Positions 20,844-32,234 of a stretch of DNA of 64,000 nt are shown one piece after another (position 1 is the stretch's first letter; every line of letters starts with the position of its first letter). A program made the position numbers and the translations under genes. The notes under the pieces were generated by a model, which worked only from the letters and a program-made list of their open reading frames with translations, was not told the origin of the DNA and ran no database searches. This stretch comes from Bathynomus jamesi. Its lineage: Eukaryota; Arthropoda; Malacostraca; Isopoda; Cirolanidae. Where the stretch lies: positions 154,900 through 218,899 of the forward strand of contig JAJOZX010007474.1 in assembly GCA_023014485.1 (NCBI GenBank), given 5' to 3'.

Positions 20844-21100
20844 TCCTTTGGAAGCTGGTTAAAAAGTCTTGGCACCCTGACAACCAAGCTATTTTCCTTC
20901 AGTGTTGAGGAGGTCCCTTGTTGGGCCTTTAATTTGGGAACACTGCACATTCTGCCTTTCCTATTTTCCAGTGTTGTTTGAATGATATTTGGGTTTAGTT
21001 TTAGATTTGGTACCAGTTTTTCGATCATTTTCCATATGTCGATTATGGTGTACCTCTCTTCTTTCCAGGAGGTACAGATTTAGTTTATGTAGTCTGGAAC
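20844..21100 (-). pseudogene. LINE-A C-terminal coding segment
   Basis: The minus strand encodes 'MIEKLVPNLKLNPNIIQT', then 'ENSLVVRVPRLFNQLPKDLR', the C-terminal end of the LINE-A ORF2. It is continuous with 27163-28582 once the 6-kb hAT is removed and with 19860-20093 once the 734-bp hAT is removed. Confidence 0.85.
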
Positions 21101-21649
21101 TAGGGTGACTAGATTTTTTAAAGATCTACAGATCTACAGAAGCTAAGGCTAACAAGGATCCTAAGATCCACTCTAGGGTTAGCCTGAGAGAAAGGAAAGA
21201 GGAGAGGGTTAAAAGAGGAGAGTAAGTAGCAAAACCTATCATTCGTGGGTTAACATTCATTCAGAAAAAGAGAAAGAAAGCCTCCCCATCATCATCCGCC
21301 GGCCACTGCCGACAAGTCGGAAAAATAGTCGAAGAGAATAGGAAAGGGGTGAAAGATGAAAAGAAGTAAAATAAGAACGCTTACAAACCATGCAAACACA
21401 GTCTTAACTCATTGTCATACCATGCAAACTACAGACATGCAAGTAGAAAGAGGATAAAAAAAAGTAGGTAGAGTATAACAAAAGGTGGGTTAGTTTACGC
21501 TACGAGCTACATCTACGTTCGTGTTAGTCTTTTTTTTTTAATAATTTTATTGCTGCGTCACACGCTGGCATGTCAGAAGCTGGCATTAGTCGTCAACAGA
21601 CTCATCCCCGATCATCACCCCCAGAGCTCCCGTTGCTAATTGTTTTATT

Positions 21650-24419
21650 ATTTTAAACAACGTTAATATTTTTAAAATGCCTCTCTAAACGGTTCTTAAA
21701 CATATTAACGCTGGTAGAGTTCACTACGGGCGCGGGAAGATTATTCCATTTATCAATTACTTTAAACATAAAGAAGTTTTTAGCGATATTAGTAGTGAAA
21801 CGTCTGCCACGCAACTTAAATCCGTTATTACGAGTATTGCTATTATCGAAAGTGAACAGTTTGTCAAAATTTACGTTATCGATGTTATTAACGATTTTGA
21901 AAACTTCAATAAGCTCCCCCCTTAACCTCCTAGTTTCGAGTGAATGCAAGTCTAACTCTTTTAATCCTATCTTCCTAAGGCTTGTTGCTCAATGACGGAA
22001 TTAGTTTCGTGGCACGACGCTGAACCCTTTCTAACCTATCAATATCCTCACGCAAATACGGGCACCAAAACTGAACGGCATATTCTAAATGAGGCCTGAC
22101 TAGGGACTTGTAAAGGGGCAATATAATATTCTTCGATTTAAATTCGAAATTACGCGCTATGAAGCCTAACATCCTATTAGCTTTTGCGCAAGACTCCAGG
22201 CACTGGTTCCTAACTTTTAAATCCTTAGATACGCGTACGCGTAAATCTACTTCCTCGTCAACGCTCGCTAACTCTCTGTCATCCATCGTGTACGTGTAAT
22301 TATTGTTACGAGAACCTATATGCAAAACTTTACATTTGTCTACGTTAAAATGCATCTGCCACTTACCCGTCCACTCCATAATCCTATTTACATTGTCTTG
22401 GAGCCTATTTCTATCGTCCTCGTTAACAACCTTACCGCCTATTTTAGTATCGTCCGCGAATTTTGACACGTTACTAGTTAATCCTACATCTATGTCGTTA
22501 ATGTAAATTACGAATAGCAATAGGCCTAACACTGAACCCTGTGGGACACCGCTACCTACATCCAACCAACCACCCAGATTCACTACCATTAACAACGACC
22601 CTCTGTCTCCTAGCACGAAGCCATTCCTCTAAGCAGTTAGCTACCTGACCGCATATACCGTGCGCTTTAACCTTCGAAATTAATCTTCTATGCGGAACTG
22701 TATCGAACGCCTTTTTAAAATCTAAATAACGTCAGCCGCTCTATGCCTATCGTATTCGCGCACTATTTCGTTATAAAATTCTAACAAATTAGTTGAACAA
22801 GATCTATAGCGTCAAAACCCATGCTGACATGGGCGTCCGGAGGGGGGGCAAGAGGGGGCAGTTGCCCCCCTTGGAAATTTGTGTTTGCCCACGCAACGTC
22901 TTCTATAATTCTACTGCAGCTCAGTCAGTGTTTCCACATTCAAGGAAATATCGTTTACTTTACCTTTACTTTACCTAAGTGCCGTGTCGTTGAACTTAGA
23001 AGTGTTAAATAAACTATACTGAAAGATATAGTAATGGAATTATTTGCAAAGATCATTATATTGAGTGTTTTATTTATTTTTTTCTCTTGAAAACCTTTCG
23101 GTCAATTTCACTGAAACTTACACGATTATAGTTAATCATAGTATCATATAACATATAAAAAATGGACTTGACTGGTAGAAAAAAAAATGCACTGCGACCA
23201 CTACGAGTAAAAACCGTCATCTCCCCTTATCATAGCCTGCTTTCGGTGCTAAATTTATGTACTTATTATTACTAAGTACATAAATTTAGCATATATTGCG
23301 TTCTATTTCCACAACCTGTCCATAGAGGGAAGCAAGGAGCATTTATTGTAAATGCTTACTCTAAGTACAAAAACTTTCATGAAGATGCCAGGAAACACAT
23401 CCAGACTTCTTGGCACCAGCATTCCGTCGAAGATGCAACGAACTTTTTGTCTGTTTCACAGAAACCGGAAACCTCGATTATTTGTCAAATGGATTGTGCA
23501 GTGAGGCGCCAAGTTCATAAGAATCGTGCAAAACTTGCACCCATTTTGTCAACGAAAAATCCTGCGGACGCCCCTGCATGCTGACTACTATTAATCAAAT
23601 CTTTACTTTCTAAGTGATCGATGATACGATCCCTAACTACAGATTCCAAACGTTTACCGACAATTGACGTTAAGCTAATGGGCCTATAATTGCTAGCTAC
23701 TGTGCGGGCACCTTTTTTAAAAATAGGCGTGACGTTAGCTAATTTGAAGTCTTCAGGAATAATCCGTTTCGAGTAACTGATTAAAAATCTTCGTTAAGGG
23801 GCCTACGATAACGTCTTTCAAATCTTTCAAATGTCTGGGATAAAAAGCATCAGGGCCTGGAGCCTTGCTAACTTTTAGCCTATCGATATAATGCGCAATC
23901 TCACCCTCGTAAACAGTTATTTCATCCAAAATAGTCTCGCTACTAAATGGAACGATATCATCCACGTCGAGGACATTATTTACGTCTTCTACGGTAAAAA
24001 CTGTCGCAAAAAAGCTATTGAAAATACCCGCCATCGCCTGAGCGTCAGAAGCCAAAGCGTTAACAGCCACTAGAGGGCCTATGCTATCTTTTATCGGCTT
24101 ACGATTATTGATGTATTCAAAAAACTTTTGGATTATGTTTACTATCCGCAGCTATAAGTATCTTTAAATAACGCTTAGCATTCCTAACTGATCTTTTAAC
24201 CTGACGTCTAAGCTCGATATATCTATTAAAGTTAGCTGCCGTGCCATTGCGCTCATTAAGTCTATACGTTCTGTTACGCTCGTTTATGAACTCGCCTATT
24301 TCCCTGGTCCACCACTTGGGCCTACCATGATTTCTAGCGCGCTTGGGCCTACGAGGAATAAACTCCCTTTCAATATTCATAAAACTTTTTGAACGCCTCC
24401 CAATGCAAATTTGTGTCAT
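21650..24419 (-). pseudogene. CR1-like reverse transcriptase region
   Basis: In order on the minus strand: linker 'RARNHGRPKWWTREIGEFIN' (24117-24419), start of RT 'LKVSKAPGPDAFYPRHLKDL' (23753-24070), a palm segment 'ITGANVTPIF'-like piece near 23700, then after the nested hAT remnant 'GVPQGSVLGLLLFVIYIND' and active site FADD in 'SKFADDTKIGG' (about 22450), thumb 'LYKSLVRPHLEYAVQFW', and the C-terminal 'FKLRGRRFTTNIAKNFF'. Several stops and frameshifts interrupt it. Confidence 0.9.
22828..23576 (+). mobile_element. 749-bp hAT remnant with perfect 8-bp TSD, inside the CR1 RT
   Basis: Starts 'catgggcgtccgg' and ends 'gcggacgcccctg', inverted with a mismatch; TSD 'catgctga' at 22820-22827 and 23577-23584. 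On the plus strand 23363-23550 encodes a DUF4371-type hAT piece ('HEDARKHIQTSWHQHS', 'QVHKNRAKLAPIL'), the N-terminal part of a ZMYM-like transposase. The rest of the gene is deleted. A G-rich block near the left end mirrors 'gccccccttgg'. Confidence 0.93.
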
Positions 24420-25177
24420 TACCCATAAATAAGTTATCCCAGTCCACTACTCTCATCCTATCCGTAAAACTATCAAAATTGGCCCTACGAAAATCAGGGA
24501 CTTCTATTACGTTACAACCCTAGGGTGTTTTCTATCGATAATTTGAACCTAAGAATTTGATGATCACTACATCCTAAACTTTCGCCTACTTCTAAACCTT
24601 CGACTATATTTTCGCCGTTCGTCATCACCATGTCTAAAATATTGTCACCGCGCGTTGGTTAGGTAACCATCTGTCGTAAAAAATTATCTTCCATGAACTC
24701 AATCAATCTCAAACCCTCCTCATTACCAGTAAAAGTCTTGTAATTAACATTAGGGCAGTTAAAGTCTCCGACAATTATACTATTTCGATTGTCAATAAAG
24801 TTACCAAGAAGTAAGTAAAGTCTAGTATCGGTATCGAGGGGTTGAACGGGAGGTCTATAAACAACAAAATTAAAACTAATACTACGCGCCCTAACTTCAA
24901 CGCATATCGCATTAATTGTTGCGGAAAATCTATCTTAACCTCGATAGCCTTAAGGGAATTACGAATGTACAGCAAAACGCCGCCACCAATCCTATGTAAC
25001 CTATCATTAGTAAAGAGTTTAAAACCCGGTATATCAAATTCCCCCAACAAGTCCCGAGTCACGGTATTTAACCACGTTTCAGTGATAGCAACTATATCGT
25101 AGTTGCCGGAATAAATTATCGGCTTAAATTCGTTTAATTTATTTCTAACACTACGCGCGTTACAATAAAAGACGCGT
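24420..25177 (-). pseudogene. CR1-like AP endonuclease domain
   Basis: The frame opens with 'FYCNARSVRNKLNEFKPII' near 25175 and 'VAITETWLNTVTRDLLGEFD'; the N of NARS and the E of TETW are the metal-binding positions of the apurinic-like endonuclease that nicks target DNA. It continues 'IGGGVLLYIRNSLKAIEV' to about 24775, after which breaks follow. Confidence 0.85.
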
Positions 25178-25329
25178 TTAAGTTATTTCTTACCAGAGGC
25201 CGGCGTTTTAAACTATTTTTCACGTCGGGCCCACGTTCGCCGGACCCACAACGTTTAAAGAAGGCTTCGACCTATACAGCTTTCGTACATTTTCGTCAAT
25301 TAACCTACCTAGCCTAGCACTACCTATTT

Positions 25330-26253
25330 CATTAAAATGCACCCCCATCTTTTATAAAAAGGCTGGGATCACTGAATTCTGACCACAGCTTTACGAAGGG
25401 TACATTTTCCTCAGCACAAATCTCTTCTAATTTAGTATTAAAAAATATCGTTTTAGACGTAATCTTAAGACCCAAAACGTGCCTAGGGGTAATACCTAGA
25501 ACTAAAGACCTATCTGACCTCGCCTTTAAGGACCTAATTAACTCCCTGTATCTCTCCAAAGGTCAGGCACTCTCGTATCGGGCCTATACGAGTCTTTGCC
25601 CCCTACCATCATCACCAACATCGAGTGACCGGAGGCAACGTCAATCCTATCCACTTCGTCTCTAACTGTCAACCCTGGCCCCTGGGAGACAGACCCTCCT
25701 CCTCTTAGTTGGATGCCATTCAACGAACTCTGCGTCCATATGGCGCACTAAAGAGTCCCCAATTAAAATAGTTTACCCTCATTCACATCCCTTTCCAAAT
25801 GGGCGAAAGGGTTCGAAACCTCGATAGGGGGGGGGGATTCCTATCACCTAACGTACGCGGCCTAGCTCCTCCCTTAACTTCTCTAAATCCCTCCCCATCT
25901 ACTAATCTCGGACCAACCTTAACCCCTTCTTCAACTCTATCCAACCTTCCCGATAAGCTACCTAAACTAGAAACTAGGTTACGCACCTCACCCTTCAAAT
26001 TACGAACGTCTTCAACGTTAGTATTGGTTCGGCTTTCGTCAACCGTAGCCCTACCCCTGCCCTCATCAAGCGTTGCAAGTCTTTCCGTTACCTCACGTAC
26101 ACTGCGTTTTATGTCAACTATTTCCTCCCTTAAATCGCAAAAGAAACAAACTGATCTCTCGGTAATCGCCATAGGACCGCCGTTATAATCTTTAAAATCC
26201 GTATACCACCGGTTTACCCCGCACCTAACACACGACGCTTTCTGCGACGGCAT
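25330..26253 (-). pseudogene. CR1-like ORF1: zinc-like motif, coiled coil and SGNH esterase
   Basis: From ATG 26253 ('MPSQKASCVRCGVNRWYTDF') come two C-x2-C pairs (CVRC, CFFC) in the first 40 residues, then a predicted coiled coil. An SGNH hydrolase domain follows in other frames: the GDSL serine motif ('LIGDSLVRHMDAEFVEW', near 25760) and the Asp-x-x-His block near 25350. In that block one extra G turns DGVH into a frameshift, so this copy is inactive. Esterase domains in ORF1 are known from CR1-group LINEs. Confidence 0.85.
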
Positions 26254-26728
26254 CGCGCAAGTTAAATTAGTTTATAACCGTCACAAGTATAAGTTAAATT
26301 AAGCCGGCACGGTATGAAAACTTTTAAATCGCTAAAAACTACTAATATTCGATTACTTAACTATAACAATGTGAATATAAACGCAAGTATATAAAATTAA
26401 AAACTTTCCAAAAGTAAAGTTATAAGCAATATGCAAAAGTAGAGGCAATATCAGAGAGCTCAGGAAATGCGTCCGTTCAGTACAGAGTCTGGCTGACGAA
26501 TGAATGGGGGACCTAACACTAGGTTTAATGGAGCTTTTTAGCGGTGCTCTACGAGAGACAACGCATTAAAGCCTTTTGAAGTGCAATTTGTAATTGCATT
26601 TTATAAAATTCATGCATGTAGTATTTAGCCTAATAACAATTAATAATATTTTTAAAAAATATGATGCGAAAAGGCTTTAATATAATGTTTACTCACCTAT
26701 TTAAAAAAATTGTACTTGGCATTAGTTT

Positions 26729-26920
26729 TTATTTTTTTAAGAGTGGTGTTTGATCCTTTAGGTAGTCGTAAAATTCAGCGCAATTCGTATTGTAGTTGCA
26801 TTTTGTCATTAGTGTTGCTTTTGACATTTTTGTATTTAACTTACTTTTTTCTGGTGTCCAAAAATCATTCATTAGAGAAAATACTCCCTCTGTTGGTGCA
26901 TTTGATCCAGGCAAACACAA
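26729..26920 (-). pseudogene. hAT transposase C-terminal fragment
   Basis: 'GSNAPTEGVFSLMNDFWTP' and 'NCAEFYDYLKDQTPLLKK' match the dimerisation end of BED-type hAT transposases. It belongs to the 21101-27154 hAT; the upstream transposase was displaced or lost with the CR1 insertion. The terminal 27065-27140 contains a fold-back of 'gggggacaatg'-type units. Confidence 0.85.
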
Positions 26921-27154
26921 GCAAAATTCAACTGTCTTAGAAAGGTTTTCAAAGGGAATATTTTGGTTATCAAAATGTGTAAAAATTTCTACCCACTCTA
27001 TTCACTTCTTGGTTCTTCATGTTTAAGAGTTTTTAGAAACAGCTATACGACAGAATGGGGGACATTGCATTGTCCCCCATTGGTCGTTGTTTTAAGGGGG
27101 ACAAAGTCATAATGGGGGACAATCCCCCCAAATGGGGGACGTCTGGTCACCCTA

Positions 27155-28582
27155 TCTTTCCCAGCAGTTGAGTTCTTTGCAGCCATCATTCTTTGCTGTG
27201 AAATGTCTCTGAGTTTCTTCTAGTTTATTAGTGTGTTCCTTTTTATATGGGGACGTCAAAACTGAGCAGTATTGAAGTTTTGGTTTAATCAGTGTTTTTA
27301 GCAGGGGAATCATTACTGTCCTGTCCCTTCTTTTGAACGTTCTTAGTACCTGTCCCGCGACTCTTTTTGCTTTATTTATCGCTCTCTGATTTTGTGTTTC
27401 GAATTTCGCATCATCTGTCATTATTACCCCCAGATTGATCGCTTTCGTGTTTCTCTGAATTTCCTGTCTATCTAGAGCATAATATGCAGTCTGTTTAAGT
27501 TCCTCTTTTCTACCATATCTCAAGAGCTGAAATTTCTCGGTGTTAAATGTCATGTTGTTGTCTTCTGACCATTTGTATATTTGTTCATGTCCCTCTGCAA
27601 GGCCTCCACTTCATTTATATTGCTGATTTTTCTGCTCGTCTTTGTATCGTCTGCAAAGGATGTTACTATACTGTTGCTGTTTACTCCGCTGTCTATGTCT
27701 GTTAGCATGATAATGAACAAGAGTGGGGGGCCAGTACTGTACCTTGTGGTACTGAGCTGCGTACTTCCGATTCTGATGATATACCTTGAATTTTGATGAC
27801 CTGTAAACGTTCTCTGAGGAAGTTGTAGAGCCATTTTCCCACTTTGCCTGTTATTCCCATATATTTAATTTTATGTGCTATTATACCGTAATCTCATTCG
27901 TCGAAAGCTTTAGCAAAATCCGTGTATATGACATCGTAGTTGTCATTGCCTTCCAGTGCATCTAGGATATTGTTGTAGTGTTCTATTAGTTGTGGTAGGC
28001 ATGATCTACATGATCGGAATCCATGCTGATTTATTTTCGCTGAATCTTTCCAGTGTCTCCAAGAAATCATAAATTTTCTCTCTAACTATTCTTTCAAATA
28101 CTTTGGTGAGGTGAGACGTCAATGACACTGGTCTATAGTTCTTTGCTTGAGATCTATCCCACCTTTATATATAGGGACAATGCTCTTTTCAAGATGCTCG
28201 GTATTTCCCCAGTGTCTAGGGATCTTCTCCATATCCAGTATAAAGGTGTAGCTATTTCATTTTTACAGTTTTTAATCACTAATGCATTCCAATTGTCCGG
28301 ACCTGCAGCTGAATGTTGTTTCATTTGTCCTATAGTTCTTGCTACATCTTCTGGGGTAAAATCAAAGTCTGTTATACACTCTCCTTGCAATTTCTCTTCA
28401 AAGAATGCATCTATGTCAGGTATCGCTTTGTCACTTTTTGGGGTACTAAAAACTGATTCATACTGGGCTCTCAATGTTTAAGATATTTCTTTTGGATCGT
28501 CGATTAGTTCATTATTTCTCTTCCTTAAGGGCGCAATAGCGGCCCCGATTTTTTGTTTTCCTTTTCGCATAGCTATATAAGC
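27155..28582 (-). pseudogene. LINE-A ORF2: reverse transcriptase region
   Basis: Minus strand from about 28582: 'AMRKGKQKIGAAIAPLRKR', 'STPKSDKAIPDIDAFFEEKL', 'QHSAAGPDNWNALVIKNCKN' (RT entry motif), 'HGFRSCRSCLPQLIEHYNN', 'SVPQGTVLAPPLLFIIML', active site FADD in 'VTSFADDTKTSRK' (about 27650), and the thumb 'LRTFKRRDRTVMIPLLKTLI' (27152-27553). Frameshifts at about 28150 and 27800 and stops disable it. The same family appears at 8147, 42440, 44755 and 47807, so I call it LINE-A. The open frame ends at the 6-kb hAT. Confidence 0.9.
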
Positions 28583-28680
28583 AGAGTGGTGGATCGGGGC
28601 CAAAAAAAAGTAACGCGATACGATACTTGATACATTGGCAAAAATGTATCTCGTTACGAATATATATATATAATATATAT
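28583..28680. other. Short unassigned stretch and TA run upstream of the tRNA-like repeats
   Basis: A repetitive 'gtaacgcgatacgatac' segment and a TA run near 28661-28683. Not recognised. Confidence 0.4.
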
Positions 28681-29140
28681 ATCGTAAAGAACGACGCTTG
28701 TATAGGAGATATTCCGCGCAAGACGAGACCGGCAATCGGAAGATCCCGGGTTCGATTCCCAGGTGGTACTTCATTTTTTCATTTGTTGTTTCTCTTTCTC
28801 GTCTTGCGCGGAATATCTCCTATACAAGCGTCGTTCTTTACGTTATTTATACTGCGTGTTCTTTGCAGTTGAATGTATATAATGTTACGGCAAGCGGGAG
28901 GTGCCCCCTCGGGCATTGGTTTCTGCGAGTATGTAGAGGAATTACGGCATTTGGAAGAGTGGAGTCCATGGTGTAGTGGTTATCGCGTCTGACCGGCAAT
29001 CGGAAGATCCCGGGTTCGATTCCCAGGTGGTACTTCATTTTTTCATTTGTTGTTTTCTCTTTCTCGTCTTGCGCGGAATATCTCCTATACAAGCGTCGTT
29101 CTTTACGTTATTTATACTGCGTGTTCTTTGCAGTTGAATG
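28681..29140 (+). repeat. tRNA-like repeat, two partial head-to-tail copies with an inverted arm
   Basis: The B box 'ggttcgattcc' recurs at about 28750 and 29013, 263 bp apart, with the same tail ending 'gcgtcgttctttacg' (28844, 29108). The 5' arm at 28683-28725 is the inverse of that tail, so the first copy is a fold-back. The second copy (28963-29032) keeps the pol III A box (28969-28979) and B box (29013-29023). An anticodon-type stem TCTGA/TCGGA closes a CCGGCAA loop, but loop position 33 is C rather than U and the acceptor ends pair poorly. A tRNA-derived SINE or a decayed tRNA cluster fits better than a functional tRNA. Confidence 0.75.
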
Positions 29141-29171
<31 letters not shown>

Positions 29172-29190
29172 AATTATTTCACGAAAGTGA

Positions 29191-29219
<29 letters not shown>
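29141..29219. repeat. (TA)n runs
   Basis: Two TA runs (about 29143-29167 and 29190-29216) separated by 'gaaaaattatttcacgaaag'. Confidence 0.9.
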
Positions 29220-29221
<2 letters not shown>

Positions 29222-30573
29222 GGGTTCCAAAAAACCTTAGCCCCCCCATTTGCAGTTTACATGTTTACTTATATCGAAATAGTTTTTAGTGATTATAAAA
29301 ATATATAAAATTCTTTCTTTATTGCAGGTATTAAAATTACTCTAGCTGATAAAGTGATAATATAATGGCTTCTCAATTAATTGGTGATTCGGAGAGGCAA
29401 CGTGTGATAGATCGCATACGAGCAATAACATTTCGGGAAGCTCGTGATGCTGGAGCCACCTTTATAACACGTTCATGGGTTGCCAAAAAGTTGCGAAGAA
29501 GTGAGGACTTCGTCAAAAGAAATTGGAATAAAACTTTGGATGAATGTGAAATGGATACAACCAAATCTGGGCCCCCAAATTTGCCACTCTCTCAGGAAAC
29601 AAAGGATATCATTGAAAGCGGTACGCGTAAGCGGAAAAACAGCTGTGCTAAACTTTCTAGAGAGTTCGAAGTGTTGAGAGGAAAGATCGTTAGTGGTGAG
29701 ATCATTCGACTGTACCGTCATAGGCAAGGTTTAAAGCCTTGGCATGAACTTCCAAAGCCAAGAAAAACTCAACTTAACATCGATGACAGAATGTGGTTTG
29801 CCCATTATCTTGAAGATTGGGATGTGGATGATTTCATGCATTTAGCTGTCTCCGATGAATTTTTTGTTTACGTAACAAAATGATCGAGTGTGGGGCCACA
29901 ACACCAGATGAAATCGATGACAATGAACATTATCGCGAAATATTAAAAAGTCCAGACTGTGTTGGTGTGTTTGTTTTGTTCACTGCAAAGCAGCTCATGT
30001 GGGTGCTGAAGCCAAATGGTCAGAGTTGGGATGGACAGTATTTTGTGATATTATTCTATCCCAGCATGTCATTCCTTTTCTAAGAAACCCAAACAGTGTT
30101 ATGGATGTCGATCAGGTCACACTTCTGCACGATAAGGCCCCCTGCTTTAAGGCATTAACCACTCAACAGTTGTTGCGGAACCATGAGATCGATTTCTTTG
30201 GAAATGAAGAATGGCCAGGAAATTCTCCTGACCTGAACGTCTGTGAACACATTGGATCAGTTATAAAGGACAAGGTTGAATGTCTCTCGTTTCAAGAACC
30301 TGCAGCAAATCGATTTTCGAAGGATACAATGACGCAACACATTGAAACTGTTTTAGCAAATTTGCGTAACGATCAAGATCTATTCACGTCACTTTTGGCA
30401 AGCTACCCAAAGCGAATTCAGGCTGTCTTGGAAGCCAATGGCGGGAACACCAAGTTTTAATTGTTTCTCATTAAATGCAGGATTAAATTCTCTTTTGTAA
30501 GGTATGTTTAGTTTTACTGTACGTCTAATGGTTTAGGCCATGAGCGGGTGGGCTAAGGTTTATTGGAGCCCCG
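29220..30573 (+). mobile_element. DD37E Tc1/mariner element, nearly complete
   Basis: Ends are inverted: 'ggggttccaaaaaacctta' at 29221 and 'taaggtttattggagcccc' ending at 30572, with TA-rich flanks consistent with TA insertion. Contains a broken transposase. Confidence 0.88.
29365..30460 (+). pseudogene. DD37E transposase, frameshifted
   Basis: From ATG 29365, 172 residues of helix-turn-helix and core: 'ITRSWVAKKLRRSEDFVKRN', then 'HLAVSDEFFVYV' with the first catalytic D. A frameshift near 29880 and another near 30020 break the middle ('DDNEHYREILKSPDCVGVF'). The third piece (29999-30460) carries 'VTLLHDKAPCFKA' and 'SPDLNVCEHIG'; 37 residues lie between that D and E. All three catalytic residues are intact, so only indels inactivate this copy. 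Confidence 0.9.
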
Positions 30574-30594
30574 TATATATATATATATATAACG

Positions 30595-30897
30595 TAAAGA
30601 ACGACGCTTGTATAGGAGAACATTCCGCGCAAGATGAGGAGGGAGAACGAACAAATGAAAAAATGAGGTAACCACCCGGGAATCGAACCCAGGATCTTCC
30701 GATTGCCGGTCAGATATGATAACCACTACACCATGGTCCTCACTCGATCAGAAGTCGTAATTCTCCTACATACGCGCAGAAACCAATGCCCCGAGGGGGG
30801 CACCTCCCGCATGCCGCACCTATATATACATTTCAACTGCAAAGATCACGCAGTATAATTAACGTAAAGAACGACGCTTGTATAGGAGAACATTCCG
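30595..30897 (-). repeat. tRNA-like repeat, minus-strand copy
   Basis: The reverse complement of the 28871-29108 unit, with B box at 30679-30689 and A box at 30723-30733 (read on the minus strand) and the same 'cgtaaagaacgacgcttgt' arms at 30593 and 30862. Here the T stem pairs better (CTGGG/CCCGG, one G-T). Its right end abuts and truncates the BEL integrase at 30897. Confidence 0.75.
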
Positions 30898-31757
30898 TGA
30901 AAAGTAGGATTGGAATCCCTCCTCTTTTAGCAAGGACCAAACTTCTTGGAGTTCCTTTGCAGCCCTTTTCAAGGTTTTTGCATTATCCGATATGATTTTA
31001 TTTGGGAAACCCCTTCTGTTCACAAACCTTTTAAAGGCCAAAAGAAATACATCACTACTTAAGTTGCTTACCAACTCCAAATGGATTGCTCTGGTGGTAG
31101 CACATGTGAAAAGACATATATAACCTTTGTTAGACTCCCTTGCTCATACATACACTGGACCTGCGAAGTCTACTCCCACTACATTAAATGGGGCAATATA
31201 GACACACCGTTCTCTTGGAAGTGGAGCCACCTTTTCATAATAAGGCTTTGCACTCCAACGCTTGCAAACCACACATCTATGCAAGACCTTTTTTAATACT
31301 TGTCTAATTTCGGGAATCCAAAACTGTTGTCTGATCTCTATTATCACTTCTTTAACCCCAGCATATAACAACTTATGATGCGTATCCAGGATCAAAAGTT
31401 CCATAAAGTGCCCCCCAGAAGGTAACAAAATTGGATGTCTTTTCTCCTCTGGAAGCCCAGAAAACTGTAGTCTACCTCCTACTTTCAATAAATCCTGATC
31501 CAAAAACACACCCAAACCCTTGAAAGCAGAATGTGTTGATAGAACCTGTAATGGAAGGCTGGTGAGCAATTCCCTCTCTTCACCAAATTTTTCCTTCTGC
31601 ACATATACCACCCAGTATTGCCTGGCTAGCTGAATCTCCTTACTGTTCAGAATTCCTTCCCTTCTTGTTTCTCCCTTAATGTTGTTTGTAAATCTAGTAT
31701 ATACCCATGCTGTCACTCTTAACAACCTTTTCAGACTGCTAATGTCCTCAAGCCTCA
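30898..31757 (-). pseudogene. pol: BEL/Pao integrase, C-terminal truncation
   Basis: Minus strand: zinc-binding H-H-C-C ('LDTHHKLLYAGV', 'LHRCVVCKRW'), first catalytic Asp in 'FNVVGVDFAGPVYV' (near 31150), then after a break 'FVNRRGFPNKIISDNAKTLK' with the second Asp (about 30985). The glutamate lies beyond the cut at 30897, where the tRNA-like repeat begins, so the element has no 3' LTR in place. Confidence 0.88.
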
Positions 31758-31765
31758 ATATGGGG

Positions 31766-32226
31766 CAGGCCCGTATCCAAGGGGGGGGCCAGGGGGGGCA
31801 AAGCCCCGCCGCGAAAATAATATGCCCCCCCCCCTGGGAAAACCAAACGCAACGGCGTTCCATGCTACAAAAACGCCAAAGCCAACTTGTTTTACTTGCC
31901 TTTGAAAATAAGAGAACGAAGCAAATAGACATGTTTGAATTCCTAAAGAATTTCGCTAAAAAAACTCGCCGCATACAGTTATTCTACAATTAAAAAAACT
32001 TACAAAGACTTTTATTTACACTAAATTTAGACTAAATATTGTATTCTATAACCCAATCGGTTTGATCATTTTTTTATTTAGCCTACGGTGTTTTACTTGT
32101 TATAGTTTTGAATGTAATTTTCTGCAGTATATTTCGATATTCACAAAAAATGACATTAAATTTTTTAATTGTCCCCCCTGTCAATTTCTCCGCCCCTCCT
32201 ACTGATTTGGTCTGGCTACGGCCCTG
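31766..32226. mobile_element. 461-bp hAT MITE with perfect 8-bp TSD
   Basis: Starts 'caggcccgtatccaagg', ends 'ggctacggccctg', inverted with mismatches; TSD 'atatgggg' at 31758-31765 and 32227-32234. A G-run followed by 'ccgccgcgaa' and C-runs near the left end. Inserted in BEL pol between RNase H and integrase. Short frames are chance. Confidence 0.93.
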
Positions 32227-32234
32227 ATATGGGG

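Larger units (their letters stand above)
21530..26430 (-). mobile_element. CR1/L2-like LINE with esterase-bearing ORF1
   Basis: Minus-strand non-LTR retrotransposon: ORF1 (25330-26253), endonuclease (24420-25177), reverse transcriptase (21650-24419). The 3' end lies near 21530 with a short A run. The 5' boundary near 26430 is approximate. It is nested in a hAT and holds a 749-bp hAT remnant at 22828-23576. Confidence 0.85.
21101..27154 (-). mobile_element. 6-kb hAT insertion carrying a nested CR1 LINE
   Basis: Termini 'tagggtgactaga' (21101) and 'tctggtcacccta' (ending 27154) are inverted and resemble those of the 16262 MITE. Flanks 'tctggaac' and 'tctttccc' match at four of eight bases. Alignment with the LINE-A copy near 48430 shows exactly eight extra bases here, so this is best read as a decayed TSD. 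hAT sequence is seen at both edges (21101 to about 21500 and about 26460 to 27154); the middle is the CR1-like LINE. Confidence 0.75.

Noticed and set aside
28963..29032. Functional tRNA gene
   Set aside because: Pol III boxes and an anticodon-type stem exist, but the loop has C at position 33, acceptor pairing is poor and the unit is repeated with shared flanks; a tRNA-derived repeat is more likely.
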